Positions 1 to 8,575 of a stretch of 57,805 nt of DNA are shown one piece after another. The notes under the pieces are model-generated. The model worked only from the letters and a program-made list of their open reading frames with translations, was not told where the DNA came from and made no database searches. The stretch spans positions 5,564-63,368 of the forward strand of contig JAGLBD010000017.1 of assembly GCA_018260425.1 (NCBI GenBank). Direction: 5' to 3'. A program made the position numbers and the translations under genes. How positions within the stretch are numbered: the stretch's first letter is position 1; every line of letters starts with the position of its first letter. Source of the stretch: Pseudogulbenkiania sp. (lineage in GTDB: Bacteria; Pseudomonadota; Gammaproteobacteria; Burkholderiales; Chromobacteriaceae).

Positions 1-414
1 GCAATGCGTGCGCGGGTGTTTGGCGACCCATCGGCCCGTGCGTTGCTGGAAAGCATCTTGCATCCGATGATCTATCAGGAAAGTTTGCAGGATCTGTCCT
101 TGGCACAGAGTCCTTATGCCATACTGGTAGTGCCCTTGCTGTTTGAAAACCAGCGTTACCGTGATCTGGTGATTCGCAGCGTGTTGGTGGATTGCGACGA
201 GTCGCTGCAGATCTCGCGGGTAATGCAACGCAACGGCATGACCGAAGAAAATGTACGTTCCATCATGGCCGCGCAGATGGGGCGTGCGCAAAGAAAGGCT
301 CTGGCGGATGATATTATTGACAACAATGGCTCATTGGACGACTTGAGGCTTCAAGTTGACGCCAAACACCGCTATCATCTTGCCATTGCTGCCAGGATCC
401 CTGTCAAGTCTTGA
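1..414 (+). CDS. coaE: Dephospho-CoA kinase, C-terminal part (cut by left edge)
   Basis: CoaE phosphorylates the 3'-hydroxyl of dephospho-CoA, the last step of coenzyme A synthesis, in the cytoplasm. The reading frame is open to the left edge, so the P-loop start of the protein lies outside the window and about 137 of the usual roughly 200 residues remain. Visible family marks are HPMI near residue 21, the PLLFE segment near residue 46, the VDCDESLQ strand that follows it, and the closing R-x(4)-A-D-D-I-I-D-N-N-G stretch. The zapD gene follows after 30 bases and yacG after that, the usual proteobacterial coaE-zapD-yacG order. Confidence 0.95.
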   Translation, partial: AMRARVFGDPSARALLESILHPMIYQESLQDLSLAQSPYAILVVPLLFENQRYRDLVIRSVLVDCDESLQISRVMQRNGMTEENVRSIMAAQMGRAQRKALADDIIDNNGSLDDLRLQVDAKHRYHLAIAARIPVKS

Positions 415-444
415 TTCAAGTCACCAATAAAGGGCGGACGTGCT

Positions 445-1203
445 GTGATCAGCTTTGAATTTCCAGTCACCGAGCGAACCCGGACTCTGCTCCGTCTCGA
501 ACAGCTGTATGACCGTCTGACGTTTTTCGTCGAGCGTGATAATCCGCTTGAACATCATGCGGCGCTGATGGTGTTGTTCGAAATCATGGAAACGGCCTCG
601 CGGGCGGATCTGAAGGCAGATCTGCTGCAGGAACTCGAGCGGCAAAAGCAAGTACTGGAGGCATTGCGGGATAACCCCAATGTCGCGGAGGAGACCCTCG
701 AGGGGGTGCTGGATGATATCGAAAGCACTTCGTCGCGTCTGCTGGGGCTTACCGGTAAATTTGGCCAGCACTTGCGTGAAAATGAATGGTTGATGGCCAT
801 TCGCCAACGTGCCGGCATTCCGGGCGGCACCTGTCAGTTCGATTTGCCATCCTATTTTCTCTGGCAACAGAAGCCGCCTGAGGAGCGTCGTGCCGACCTG
901 AATCGCTGGGCGAGTCCGCTGATGCCGACCTCCGATGGCTCGCGTATCTTGCTGCAGCTGTTGCGCGATAGTGGCAAAACCAATCAGTTCGTCGCGCGTA
1001 AAGGCGCATTCCAGCAAATGTCCGGCGGCAAGGTCGTTCAGTTGATCCGCGTCAGCTATGACGAGGGCCTGAATATTCTGCCGGAGTTGTCGGCCAATAA
1101 ATATGCCTTGAATATCCGTTTCATCAGTGCCGAAACGGGTGAGGTAAGGGCAAAGCAAGCCGAATTCGATGTCGACTTTGCCTTGACCCATTGTAAATTC
1201 TGA
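445..1203 (+). CDS. zapD: Cell division protein ZapD
   Basis: ZapD (DUF1342, formerly YacF) binds FtsZ and bundles its filaments at the division ring. The protein has 252 residues against about 247 in E. coli and is mostly helical. It opens with the family's FEFP..ERTRTLLRLEQLYDRL type sequence and carries the conserved H-x-A-L-M-VLFEIME region near residue 35. The start is GTG at 445, with an AGGGCGGA ribosome-binding site just upstream. No better ATG precedes it. It sits between coaE and yacG, which supports the call. Confidence 0.93.
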   Translation: MISFEFPVTERTRTLLRLEQLYDRLTFFVERDNPLEHHAALMVLFEIMETASRADLKADLLQELERQKQVLEALRDNPNVAEETLEGVLDDIESTSSRLLGLTGKFGQHLRENEWLMAIRQRAGIPGGTCQFDLPSYFLWQQKPPEERRADLNRWASPLMPTSDGSRILLQLLRDSGKTNQFVARKGAFQQMSGGKVVQLIRVSYDEGLNILPELSANKYALNIRFISAETGEVRAKQAEFDVDFALTHCKF

Positions 1204-1212
1204 GTTGAACCG

Positions 1213-1407
1213 ATGTCCGAAAAGCCGTTGATTGTGGTCTGTCCGCAGTGCAGATCTTCCGTGGAGTGGAAGCCGGAAAACCGTTACCGTCCGTTTTGCA
1301 GCGAGCGCTGCAAGATGATCGATCTGGGACAATGGGCAAGCGAAAGCTATCGCATGGCCGCTGTCGAGATTTCTCCCGACAGCGAAAGCGGTGCCTACCC
1401 CGAGTGA
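1213..1407 (+). CDS. yacG: DNA gyrase inhibitor / zinc-binding protein YacG
   Basis: YacG is a small zinc protein that binds GyrB and blocks gyrase from binding DNA. The 64-residue product has the four-cysteine site CPQC (residues 10-13) and FCSERC (residues 28-33), followed by the signature KMIDLGQW. The C-terminus is acidic and probably disordered. It starts 9 bases after the zapD stop and so is likely translated from the same coaE-zapD-yacG message. Confidence 0.95.
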   Translation: MSEKPLIVVCPQCRSSVEWKPENRYRPFCSERCKMIDLGQWASESYRMAAVEISPDSESGAYPE

Positions 1408-1409
1408 GA

Positions 1410-2654
1410 TCAGGCGCGCGAGGCCAGTGCCGCGCCTTGTTTGAAGTAGGTTTTCACGCCGGCCATGATGGCCGCAGCCATATTCCCCTGAAAATCCGGG
1501 TCGATCAGGCGCTGTTCTTCATCCGGATTGCTGATGAAGGCGGTCTCGACCAGGATGGAGGGAATGTCAGGGGCCTTCAAGACGGCAAAGCCGGCTTGTT
1601 CTACCTGTCCCCTGTGGAGGCGGTTCAGTCCTCCGACCTTGCCCAGAACCTGTTTGCCCAGACGCAAGCTGTCATTGATCGTGGCGGTCTGGGTCAGGTC
1701 AAACAAGGTATGCGCCAGATAGCGATCCTTGGCATTCAGCTTTACCCCGCCGATCAAGTCAGCCTCATTCTGGGTTTGCGCCAGAAAACGTGCTGCCGTA
1801 CTGGTGGCCCCTTTTTCAGACAGGGCGAACACCGATGTGCCGCGTGCGCTGGGATTCATGAACGCGTCGGCGTGGATGGAAATGAACAGATCGGCATTCA
1901 GTTTGCGGGCTTTGGCGACGCGGACGCCCAAGGGGATAAACACGTCTTCGTCCCGGGTCATATAGGCTTTCATGCCGGACTCGGCATCGATCAGGCGTTT
2001 CAATTCCCGGCCAATCTTCAGTACCACGTCCTTCTCGCGGGTTCCCGAGGGGCCAATGGCGCCCGGGTCTTCGCCGCCATGCCCCGGATCGAGCATCACG
2101 ATGATCGACCGACTGCCGTCATTGCCGGATTTGGGACGGGTTTTGAGTTCTGGTTGGTCGATTTTGCCTTTGTTGTAATCTTCCAGCAGGCTGAGTAGCG
2201 GATCGTCCTGAACGGCGGTCGGATAAAGGTCGACCACCAGACGGTTTCTGAATTCGGCGACCGGAGCCAGCGTAAACAACTGTGGCTTGACCTCGGACTT
2301 GAGTTCCAGAACGATACGCACCGTATCCGGGGTGTTCTGTCCGGCCCGGGCGGTTTTGATGAAGGGATCGGCTGCAGTGATCTGGGTGCTGATATCCTTG
2401 AGGATACCGTTCAGTTGCAGACCTTCCAGATCAATGACCAGCCGGTTGGGGTTGGTCAGCGTGAATTGTTTGTAACGCAGTGGTTCGCTGGACTCCAGCG
2501 TGATACGGGTGTAGCTGGAGGCGGGCCAGACCCGTACGGCAACTACGCGCGAGGCCGCCGCGGCGATGCCCGGTGCGGCAACGCTGAGCAGGATAGTGGC
2601 CGCAGCGACGTTCAGGAGGCGTCGGCGCGTTGGATCAAAAGACGATTCAGACAT
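1410..2654 (-). CDS. amiC: N-acetylmuramoyl-L-alanine amidase AmiC, Tat-exported
   Basis: This periplasmic zinc amidase cleaves the bond between muramic acid and the stem peptide and splits septal peptidoglycan. I place the start at the ATG at 2654, giving 414 residues. The longer open frame upstream is the tsaE gene in another frame. Residues 8-35 read as a twin-arginine signal (T-R-R-R-L-L followed by a hydrophobic run ending in AAAA). An AMIN domain follows at about 36-145, then a linker, then Amidase_3 from about 183. Predicted zinc ligands are H192 (DPGHGG), E207 and H261 (SIHAD), with catalytic E370 (ILVETAF). The start lies inside the tsaE 3' end, suggesting translational coupling. Confidence 0.93.
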   Translation of the reverse strand: MSESSFDPTRRRLLNVAAATILLSVAAPGIAAAASRVVAVRVWPASSYTRITLESSEPLRYKQFTLTNPNRLVIDLEGLQLNGILKDISTQITAADPFIKTARAGQNTPDTVRIVLELKSEVKPQLFTLAPVAEFRNRLVVDLYPTAVQDDPLLSLLEDYNKGKIDQPELKTRPKSGNDGSRSIIVMLDPGHGGEDPGAIGPSGTREKDVVLKIGRELKRLIDAESGMKAYMTRDEDVFIPLGVRVAKARKLNADLFISIHADAFMNPSARGTSVFALSEKGATSTAARFLAQTQNEADLIGGVKLNAKDRYLAHTLFDLTQTATINDSLRLGKQVLGKVGGLNRLHRGQVEQAGFAVLKAPDIPSILVETAFISNPDEEQRLIDPDFQGNMAAAIMAGVKTYFKQGAALASRA

Positions 2655-3106
2655 TGTTGACCTGTTTCGGTAGCGGCATGCAAATGGTACGTCCGACCAC
2701 TCGTGTCGGCGACAAGTTCCAGAGTCAGGTCGGCAGCGGGCAGCAAGCTGTCGGCTTTCTCCGGCCATTCGACAAGACACACTGCATTTTCGTGAAAAAG
2801 CTCGCGAAAACCGGCATCTTCCCATTCCTCGGGATCGGCGAAGCGGTAAAGGTCGAAATGATGTACGGTGAAATTGGCAAAGGGATAGCTTTCCACCAGA
2901 GTATAGGTCGGGCTCTTGACCCGTCCGCTATGCCCGAGTGCGGTAAGGAATCCACGGCAGAAGGTGGTTTTGCCTGCGCCGAGGTCGCCATCGAGATAGA
3001 TGACCAGACCCGCACGACCGGCCTTGGCCAGTTCCTGACCCAGCGCCAACGTTGCCGCTTCGTCGGCAAGATGTCCCGCAACAACATTGGTATCATTCAT
3101 CGGCAT
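2612..3106 (-). CDS. tsaE: tRNA threonylcarbamoyladenosine biosynthesis ATPase TsaE
   Basis: TsaE is the ATPase that works with TsaB and TsaD to make t6A37 in tRNAs. The product has 164 residues from the chosen ATG, with a Walker A at about 40-48 (GDLGAGKTT), the family's SPTYTLVE strand, and HHFDLYR and VEWPEKA downstream. Start choices are TTG 3115, ATG 3106 and ATG 3100. An AGGAT lies 9 bases before 3106, so I use that one. Its start codon overlaps the divergent queG start by two bases, and its 3' end overlaps amiC. The tsaE-amiC order is common in proteobacteria. Confidence 0.93.
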   Translation of the reverse strand: MPMNDTNVVAGHLADEAATLALGQELAKAGRAGLVIYLDGDLGAGKTTFCRGFLTALGHSGRVKSPTYTLVESYPFANFTVHHFDLYRFADPEEWEDAGFRELFHENAVCLVEWPEKADSLLPAADLTLELVADTSGRTYHLHAATETGQQCLNRLLIQRADAS

Positions 3107-4184
3107 GACTGACAAATCCTATCAAAAACCGGATTATCCCGAATTGGCGCGGCAAATCAAGACTTGGGCCAGCGATCTTGGTTTTCACGACGCACGCATC
3201 ACTCGTCCCAGTTTACCTGATGAGGCGGCTCGCCAGCTGGAAAACTGGCTGGCCGAGGGCTGTCATGGCGAGATGGGCTATATGGAGCGTCATGGCTTGA
3301 TGCGGGTGCGCCCCACGGAACTGGTGCCGGGAACCTTGTCGATCATTTCGGTGCGCATGCCGTATTGGCCTGCCGAAGCCCGGGATGCCCGCTCGGTACT
3401 GAACGATGGCTCGCGGGCGTATGTCTCGCGCTATGCCCTGGGGCGTGATTATCACAAGGTGGTGCGTCAGCGTCTCCAGAAACTGGCTGACCGTCTCGCC
3501 GCCGAGATCGGTGAGTTCGGCTACCGGGTGTTCACCGACAGTGCGCCTGTCGCCGAGGTCGCCCTTGCGGCCCAGGCCGGTTTGGGGTGGCGTGGCAAGC
3601 ATACCCTGCTGCTGACGCGGAATGCCGGATCACTGTTTTTTCTCGGGGAGTTGTTCACCGACCTGCCTCTGCCGGAGGACGCGCCGGGCGAAGGGCATTG
3701 TGGCCGCTGCACCCGTTGCATCGATGTCTGTCCGACGGGGGCGATTGTTGCGGAAGGCAAAGTGGACGCTCGGCGTTGCATTTCCTATCTGACCATCGAG
3801 TTGAATGGGCCCATTCCTGTGGAGATGCGCGGGCAGATCGGCAACCGGATCTATGGGTGCGATGATTGCCAGGTATTTTGTCCATGGAACCGCTTTGCCG
3901 TACCGGCCGAACAAGCGGATTTTGCGGTTCGCCACGGTCTGGATGATGTGTCGCTGGTCGAGTTGTTCGGCTGGGACGAGGCGACGTTTGTGGCACGGAT
4001 GGCTGGCAGCGCCATCAACCGGATCGGTTTTGAGCGTTGGTCGCGCAACCTTGCGGTGGGGCTTGGCAATGCGCCTACCACTGATGAGGTGATAGGCGCG
4101 CTGTTGCAACGGCAGGACGACCCGTCAGCGCTGGTGCGCGAACATGTTGCCTGGGCCTTGTCCCGCCATGGGGTGGTCGGCTGA
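3105..4184 (+). CDS. queG: Epoxyqueuosine reductase QueG
   Basis: QueG reduces epoxyqueuosine to queuosine in the wobble position of GUN tRNAs, using cobalamin and two 4Fe-4S clusters. The protein has 359 residues. D145, in the DSAPVAE strand, matches the proposed catalytic Asp. The ferredoxin-like part has C199, C202, C205 and C209 (CGRCTRCIDVCP), and C225, C252, C255 and C259 complete the clusters. The C-terminal 80 residues are HEAT-like. A TTG at 3087 would add six residues, but neither start has a convincing Shine-Dalgarno sequence. It is divergent from tsaE with no spacer. Confidence 0.95.
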   Translation: MTDKSYQKPDYPELARQIKTWASDLGFHDARITRPSLPDEAARQLENWLAEGCHGEMGYMERHGLMRVRPTELVPGTLSIISVRMPYWPAEARDARSVLNDGSRAYVSRYALGRDYHKVVRQRLQKLADRLAAEIGEFGYRVFTDSAPVAEVALAAQAGLGWRGKHTLLLTRNAGSLFFLGELFTDLPLPEDAPGEGHCGRCTRCIDVCPTGAIVAEGKVDARRCISYLTIELNGPIPVEMRGQIGNRIYGCDDCQVFCPWNRFAVPAEQADFAVRHGLDDVSLVELFGWDEATFVARMAGSAINRIGFERWSRNLAVGLGNAPTTDEVIGALLQRQDDPSALVREHVAWALSRHGVVG

Positions 4185-4185
4185 A

Positions 4186-4605
4186 TCAGCCGCGCGAGGG
4201 GGCGAGTACCAGCGATTCGCCTTCCAGTACCACTTTGTCGCCAACACGGCATTCGGTGATGAAACGAACCCGTTTCTTTTCCGGGAACAGTTCGGCGACC
4301 GTGGCACGGGCCGTCACGGTTTCACCCAGCTGAACCGGGGCCTTGAAGCGGGTGGACTGAGAGAGGTAGATGGTGCCTTCGCCCGGCAAACGGGTACCGA
4401 CCACGGTCGAAATCAGGCTGGCCGTCAGCATGCCGTGGGCGATCCGGGTCTTGAAGGCGCTTTGTTCGGCATAGGACTGGTTGAGATGTACCGGGTTGTT
4501 GTCGCCACTGACGGCAGAAAACAGCAGAACATCTGCTTCGGTAATGGTTTTTCCATACTCGGCAAAGTCGCCGATCTTGATGTCTTCAAAGTAAACCGTG
4601 GTCAT
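4186..4605 (-). CDS. MaoC-family (R)-specific enoyl-CoA hydratase-like protein
   Basis: This is a hot-dog fold protein of 139 residues that resembles PhaJ-type hydratases, which hydrate trans-2-enoyl-CoA to (R)-3-hydroxyacyl-CoA. The hydratase 2 motif is visible as SGDNNPVHLN at about residues 33-42, supplying the expected Asp and His, followed by AHGML at about 56-60. It faces away from the etfB-etfA operon and shares its 255-base upstream region, which carries a PsrA-like operator. A role in fatty acid or polyhydroxyalkanoate metabolism is therefore plausible, but the substrate is not shown by sequence. Confidence 0.85.
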   Translation of the reverse strand: MTTVYFEDIKIGDFAEYGKTITEADVLLFSAVSGDNNPVHLNQSYAEQSAFKTRIAHGMLTASLISTVVGTRLPGEGTIYLSQSTRFKAPVQLGETVTARATVAELFPEKKRVRFITECRVGDKVVLEGESLVLAPSRG

Positions 4606-4740
4606 GGCATATCCCTTTGTATGACGATAGAATGGTGCAGTGCATTGTACACGTATTGCAGTGTAGGCAAATCCCCTTAAAATAACGTACTATCCCCCAA
4701 GAGTTGCATTTACGCGACGCCCCGCAGGCAGAACATCAAC

Positions 4741-4754
4741 CAAACGCTTGTTTG
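4741..4754. promoter_or_regulatory. Candidate PsrA/FadP-type operator upstream of etfB
   Basis: The sequence CAAAC-GCTT-GTTTG is a perfect 5-bp inverted repeat with a 4-base spacer, and is flanked by AA on the right. It resembles the (C/G)AAAC-N(2-4)-GTTT(G/C) site of PsrA-type TetR repressors of fatty acid oxidation. It overlaps the likely -35 region of a weak promoter whose -10 would be CATAAT at 4769-4774. The rest of the gap 4606-4860 holds no gene that I can see. Confidence 0.5.
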
Positions 4755-4860
4755 AAATCGGTTTGCGGCATAATGATCCTGGGATACGCCTGAACCCCAG
4801 GGGCGAGGAACGTGGCTAAGCAGGATTCTTGATAACCCAGATGAAGTGTGCTGGAGGAAT

Positions 4861-5610
4861 ATGAAAGTTCTAGTCGCTGTGAAACGCGTTGTTGATTACA
4901 ACGTGAAAGTGCGCGTTAAGGCCGACGGTTCCGACGTCGATATCGCCAACGTGAAAATGTCCATGAATCCTTTCGACGAGATCGCGGTGGAAGAAGCCGT
5001 GCGACTCAAGGAAGCCGGCAAGGTGACTGAAATCGTCGCCGTATCGCTGGGGGTCAAGCAGTGCGAGGAAACCCTGCGTACCGCTCTGGCGATGGGCGCC
5101 GATCGCGCCATCCTGGTGGAAACCGACGCCGAACTCCAGCCGCTGGCCGTGGCCAAGCTGTTGCGTGAAGTGGCCAAGCGCGAGAATCCGGACCTGATGA
5201 TTCTGGGCAAGCAGGCCATCGATGACGATGCCAACCAGACCGGTCAAATGGTGTCGGCCTTGCTGGACTGGCCGCAAGGTACCTTTGCGTCCAAGGTGGA
5301 CGTGGCCGATGGAGCCTTGCTGGTGACTCGCGAGATCGACGGCGGTCTGGAAACCCTCAAGCTGGCGCTGCCGGCCGTGGTGACTGCGGACTTGCGCCTG
5401 AACGAGCCGCGTTACGTCAAGTTGCCGAACATCATGGCCGCGAAGAAAAAGCCGCTGGATAAGACCACGCCGGCCGATCTGGGCGTCGATGTCGCTCCTC
5501 GCCTGAAAACCCTGAAAGTGGCGGAACCGGCCAAACGTTCCGCGGGTATCAAGGTGGCCAACGCAGCCGAGCTGGTGGCCCGTCTGAAGACTGAAGCAAA
5601 GGTGCTGTGA
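4861..5610 (+). CDS. etfB: Electron transfer flavoprotein beta subunit
   Basis: EtfB pairs with EtfA to carry electrons from acyl-CoA dehydrogenases to ETF-quinone oxidoreductase. The 249-residue product starts at ATG 4861 behind a GGAGG, with the typical opening [18 protein letters not shown]. The AMP-binding region shows as [13 protein letters not shown] at about residues 77-89, and [19 protein letters not shown] near residue 175 is the family signature. etfA follows after one base and an acyl-CoA dehydrogenase lies further downstream, so this reads as a beta-oxidation electron transfer operon. Confidence 0.97.
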   Translation: MKVLVAVKRVVDYNVKVRVKADGSDVDIANVKMSMNPFDEIAVEEAVRLKEAGKVTEIVAVSLGVKQCEETLRTALAMGADRAILVETDAELQPLAVAKLLREVAKRENPDLMILGKQAIDDDANQTGQMVSALLDWPQGTFASKVDVADGALLVTREIDGGLETLKLALPAVVTADLRLNEPRYVKLPNIMAAKKKPLDKTTPADLGVDVAPRLKTLKVAEPAKRSAGIKVANAAELVARLKTEAKVL

Positions 5611-5611
5611 C

Positions 5612-6547
5612 ATGACTATTCTCGTTATCGCCGAACACGACAACCAGAGTCTGAAAGCCGGTACGCTCAACACCGTTGCAGCCGCTGCGCGCATTGGTGG
5701 CGATGTTCATGTACTGGTGGCCGGCAAGGGCGCTGGCGCTGCAGCCGAAGCTGCCGCCAAACTCACGGGCGTTGCGCGGGTCGTTGTAGCCGATGCGGCA
5801 CATCTGGCCGATGGTCTGGCAGAAAACCTGGCGCCGGTCATCGTGGGTCTGGCTCCGGCCTACAGCCACATTCTGGCCCCGGCCAGCACCTTCGGCAAAA
5901 ACGTGCTGCCGCGCGTTGCTGCCTTGCTGGACGTTGCGCAGATTTCCGATATCGTGGCGGTTGAGTCCGCGTCGACCTTTGTCCACCCGGTCTATGCCGG
6001 CAACGTACTGGCGACGGTTGAATCGTCTGATCCGGTCAAGGTCATCACCGTGCGCACCACGGCATTTGAACCGGTGACCAGCACCGGCAATGCGACCATC
6101 GACACCGTCGATGCCGGTGCCGATGCCGGGAAGTCATCGTTTGTTTCCCGTGAACTGACCGTGTCGGATCGTCCTGAACTGGGTGCTGCGGGCATCATCG
6201 TGTCAGGCGGCCGTGCCTTGGGTTCCGAGGAACAATTCAAAGCCGTTATCGAACCGCTGGCTGACAAGCTGGGCGCTGCCGTCGGTGCCTCGCGCGCCGC
6301 CGTGGATGCCGGCTATGCGCCGAACGACTATCAGGTCGGTCAGACCGGCAAGGTGGTGGCGCCGCAATTGTATCTGGCTGTCGGGATTTCCGGTGCCATC
6401 CAGCATCTGGCCGGCATGAAGGACTCCAAGGTGATCGTCGCGATCAACAAGGATGAAGAAGCACCGATTTTCCAGGTAGCGGATTACGGTATTGTCGGTG
6501 ACTTGTTCACGGTCGTGCCTGAACTGGTCGCAGAACTGTCGAAGTAA
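5612..6547 (+). CDS. etfA: Electron transfer flavoprotein alpha subunit
   Basis: EtfA carries the redox-active FAD of the ETF heterodimer. It has 311 residues, the usual length. The FAD-binding C-terminal domain is clear: [15 protein letters not shown] near residue 194, [10 protein letters not shown] near 229, then [20 protein letters not shown] and GAIQHLAGM near 240-268. The start is the ATG one base after etfB. A structured 150-base leader separates it from the acyl-CoA dehydrogenase gene. Confidence 0.97.
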   Translation: MTILVIAEHDNQSLKAGTLNTVAAAARIGGDVHVLVAGKGAGAAAEAAAKLTGVARVVVADAAHLADGLAENLAPVIVGLAPAYSHILAPASTFGKNVLPRVAALLDVAQISDIVAVESASTFVHPVYAGNVLATVESSDPVKVITVRTTAFEPVTSTGNATIDTVDAGADAGKSSFVSRELTVSDRPELGAAGIIVSGGRALGSEEQFKAVIEPLADKLGAAVGASRAAVDAGYAPNDYQVGQTGKVVAPQLYLAVGISGAIQHLAGMKDSKVIVAINKDEEAPIFQVADYGIVGDLFTVVPELVAELSK

Positions 6548-6564
6548 TACGACAGCAAGACAAC

Positions 6565-6661
6565 AAGAAACCGGCTTTGACCGGTTCGCACGGAGGATAG
6601 CCATGCAGGGCCGGTGCCCTGCTGGTCGAGGTCTGCCTGCGAACTGCAAAGCCGGTTTTTT
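6565..6661 (+). other. Structured spacer: long-range stem with U tract, two local hairpins
   Basis: Bases 6565-6578 can pair with 6648-6661 (14 bp including one G-U, core AAACCGGCTTT / AAAGCCGGTTT), closing a loop of about 69 bases and ending in six T. The same 5' arm can instead fold locally as AACCGG-CTTTGA-CCGGTT (6569-6586), so the two folds exclude each other. Inside the loop GCAGGGC-CGGT-GCCCTGC (6605-6622) forms a 7-bp hairpin that begins at the G of a small ORF's ATG. It could be an unusual terminator or an attenuating leader between etfA and the dehydrogenase gene. No U tract follows the local hairpins. Confidence 0.5.
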
Positions 6662-6698
6662 ATGCATCACAGCGATAGAGACTACGAGGAGAAACTAA
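6603..6698 (+). CDS. Putative 31-codon leader ORF overlapping the dehydrogenase start
   Basis: An ATG at 6603 is preceded by GGAGG with a 6-base spacer, a textbook ribosome-binding site. The 31-codon frame ends in TAA at 6696-6698, overlapping the acyl-CoA dehydrogenase ATG as TAATG. Its last codons include AGG-AGA, which also forms the Shine-Dalgarno sequence of the dehydrogenase. The peptide begins MQGRCPAGRG and matches no family I know. Its start lies at the foot of a 7-bp hairpin. It could act in translational coupling, or be a chance ORF in a structured spacer. Confidence 0.35.
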   Translation: MQGRCPAGRGLPANCKAGFLCITAIETTRRN

Positions 6699-8482
6699 TG
6701 ATTTACCACGCACCCGTTAAAGAGATTCGCTTCGCTCTGAATACGCTTGCCGACCTGCCGTCGATTTGCACGTTGCCGGGTTATGAGGAATGTTCGGTTG
6801 ATCTGGTGGATGCCATTCTGGAAGAGGGCGCCCGGTTTGCCGAAGAGGTTCTGGCCCCGATCAACCGGCAGGGTGACAAAGGCGCCGTGTGGCGCGATGG
6901 CGAGGTCACGGCAGCCGAAGGTTTCAAGGAAGCCTGGCAGCAGTATGTCGACTCGGGGTGGGTAGGCTTGCGTGCGCCTGCCGAGTTCGGCGGACAGGGG
7001 CTGCCTGCCCTGGTGGCCATTGCGGCCGAGGAAATGTGGTGTTCCGCCAATCTGTCGTTCTCGCTGGCCCCGATGTTGACCCTTGGCGCGATCGAAGCCA
7101 TTCATCACCATGCCTCCGATGCCTTGAAGGCCGTGTATCTGCCGCGCATGTCGACCGGCGAATGGACCGGCACCATGAACCTGACCGAACCGCAAGCCGG
7201 TTCCGATCTGGCTCAGGTGCGCAGTCGTGCCGTTCCGCAGGATGACGGCAGCTATCTGGTCACCGGTCAGAAAATCTTCATCACCTGGGGTGACCATGAC
7301 ATGGCGGACAATATTGTCCACCTGGTGCTGGCGCGCTTGCCGGATGCACCGGCGGGGGTGAAAGGCATCTCCTTGTTCATCGTGCCGAAATTCCTGGTGA
7401 ATGCCGATGGCTCGCTGGGGGCCCGCAATGACGTGCGTTGTGTTTCGCTTGAACACAAGCTGGGTATTCATGGCAGCCCGACTGCCGTGATGAGCTTTGG
7501 GGATAATGAAGGTGCGGTCGGTTATCTGGTTGGCGAGGCCAACAAGGGACTGGCCTATATGTTCACCATGATGAACCACGCCCGTCTCGGGGTAGGCATC
7601 GAAGGCATGGCCGTGTCCGAACGCGCCTACCAGAAGGCCGTCGAGTATGCCCGTGACCGGGTGCAAAGCCGGGCCATCGGCTCGCCGGATGCCACGGGCG
7701 TGCCGATTATTCGCCACCCGGATATTCGTCGCATGCTGATGACCATGCGTGCCCAGATCGAAGCGCAGCGCGCCCTGGCATTCTATGCCGCCGCCGCTCT
7801 GGATCGTGCCGCCCGTCATCCGGATCCGGCCGAAAGCGCAAGCAATCAGGCGCTGGTCAACTTCTTGATCCCGATCGTCAAAGGCTGGAATACCGAACAG
7901 GCCAATGAAATCACCTCCATGGCGGTTCAGATCCACGGCGGTATGGGCTTCATTGAAGAAACCGGTGTGGCGCAGTATATGCGCGATGCGCGTATCACCT
8001 CGATTTACGAGGGGACGACCGGTATTCAGGCACTGGACCTGATTGGCCGGAAAACCGCCTCGGAAAACGGTCTCACGGCACGTCGCTTGCTGGCGGAAGC
8101 CATCGAGGTGGCGGGTCGCCTGGAAGCGCTGGAAGGCTTTGCCGGTTTCGCTGCGAATCTGCGCAGTGCCGTCGCCGATGCCGAACATGGCGTGGCCTAT
8201 ATTCTGGAACACTTTGCCAGCCAGCCGGCCTTGCCGGCTGCCGGTTCGGTGCCGTTCCTCAAGCTGATGGGGATTGTGCTGGGCGGATGGCAGTTGGGCC
8301 GTGCCGTACTGGAGATCCAGCGACTGAAGGGCGACGCCGAGGCAGATGCCGATTTCTTCCATGCCAAGGAAGTGACCACCCGCTTCTATGGCGAGCATCT
8401 GTTGCCGCAAACCGGCGGCCTTGCCGCGGCGATCGTCAACGGTGGCGAGTCGGTCATGGAGCTGGATGACCGCTTGTTCTGA
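6698..8482 (+). CDS. Acyl-CoA dehydrogenase, long form with extra C-terminal domain
   Basis: This FAD enzyme introduces the alpha-beta double bond into an acyl-CoA and passes electrons to the EtfAB encoded upstream. It has 594 residues from the ATG at 6698 with AGGAG upstream. Visible motifs are TEPQAGSDL (FAD binding) near residue 164, EMWCSANLSF near 114, MAVQIHGGMGFIEE near 407, and SIYEGTTGIQALDLIGRK near 435 with the expected catalytic Glu. The last 130 residues are the additional C-terminal domain of the DmdC/AidB-like branch. The acyl chain it prefers cannot be read from sequence. Confidence 0.93.
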   Translation: MIYHAPVKEIRFALNTLADLPSICTLPGYEECSVDLVDAILEEGARFAEEVLAPINRQGDKGAVWRDGEVTAAEGFKEAWQQYVDSGWVGLRAPAEFGGQGLPALVAIAAEEMWCSANLSFSLAPMLTLGAIEAIHHHASDALKAVYLPRMSTGEWTGTMNLTEPQAGSDLAQVRSRAVPQDDGSYLVTGQKIFITWGDHDMADNIVHLVLARLPDAPAGVKGISLFIVPKFLVNADGSLGARNDVRCVSLEHKLGIHGSPTAVMSFGDNEGAVGYLVGEANKGLAYMFTMMNHARLGVGIEGMAVSERAYQKAVEYARDRVQSRAIGSPDATGVPIIRHPDIRRMLMTMRAQIEAQRALAFYAAAALDRAARHPDPAESASNQALVNFLIPIVKGWNTEQANEITSMAVQIHGGMGFIEETGVAQYMRDARITSIYEGTTGIQALDLIGRKTASENGLTARRLLAEAIEVAGRLEALEGFAGFAANLRSAVADAEHGVAYILEHFASQPALPAAGSVPFLKLMGIVLGGWQLGRAVLEIQRLKGDAEADADFFHAKEVTTRFYGEHLLPQTGGLAAAIVNGGESVMELDDRLF

Positions 8483-8538
8483 GCTGTTTGAGTCACACAA
8501 TCGATTCCGCCCTGCGGCGGGTGATCGGTGAGCCACAC

Positions 8539-8575
8539 GACCCGGGTTCTGCTTCGCGCAGGGCCCGGGTCTTTT
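8539..8575 (+). terminator. Rho-independent terminator after acyl-CoA dehydrogenase
   Basis: GACCCGGG (8539-8546) pairs with CCCGGGTC (8564-8571). An inner CTGC/GCAG stem caps it and TTTT follows. It closes the etfBA-dehydrogenase transcript. Confidence 0.8.

Noticed and set aside
1248-2198. A 316-codon plus-strand open frame after yacG
   Set aside because: It is the complement of amiC, which has signal peptide, domains and catalytic residues on the minus strand.
2655-2825. A 57-residue N-terminal extension of AmiC
   Set aside because: It overlaps tsaE in another frame and would bury the Tat signal peptide that begins at 2654.
6565-6661. The inverted repeats as ends of a small transposable element (MITE)
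   Set aside because: No target-site duplication is visible at the ends and no second copy occurs in the window. An RNA stem explains the pairing better.
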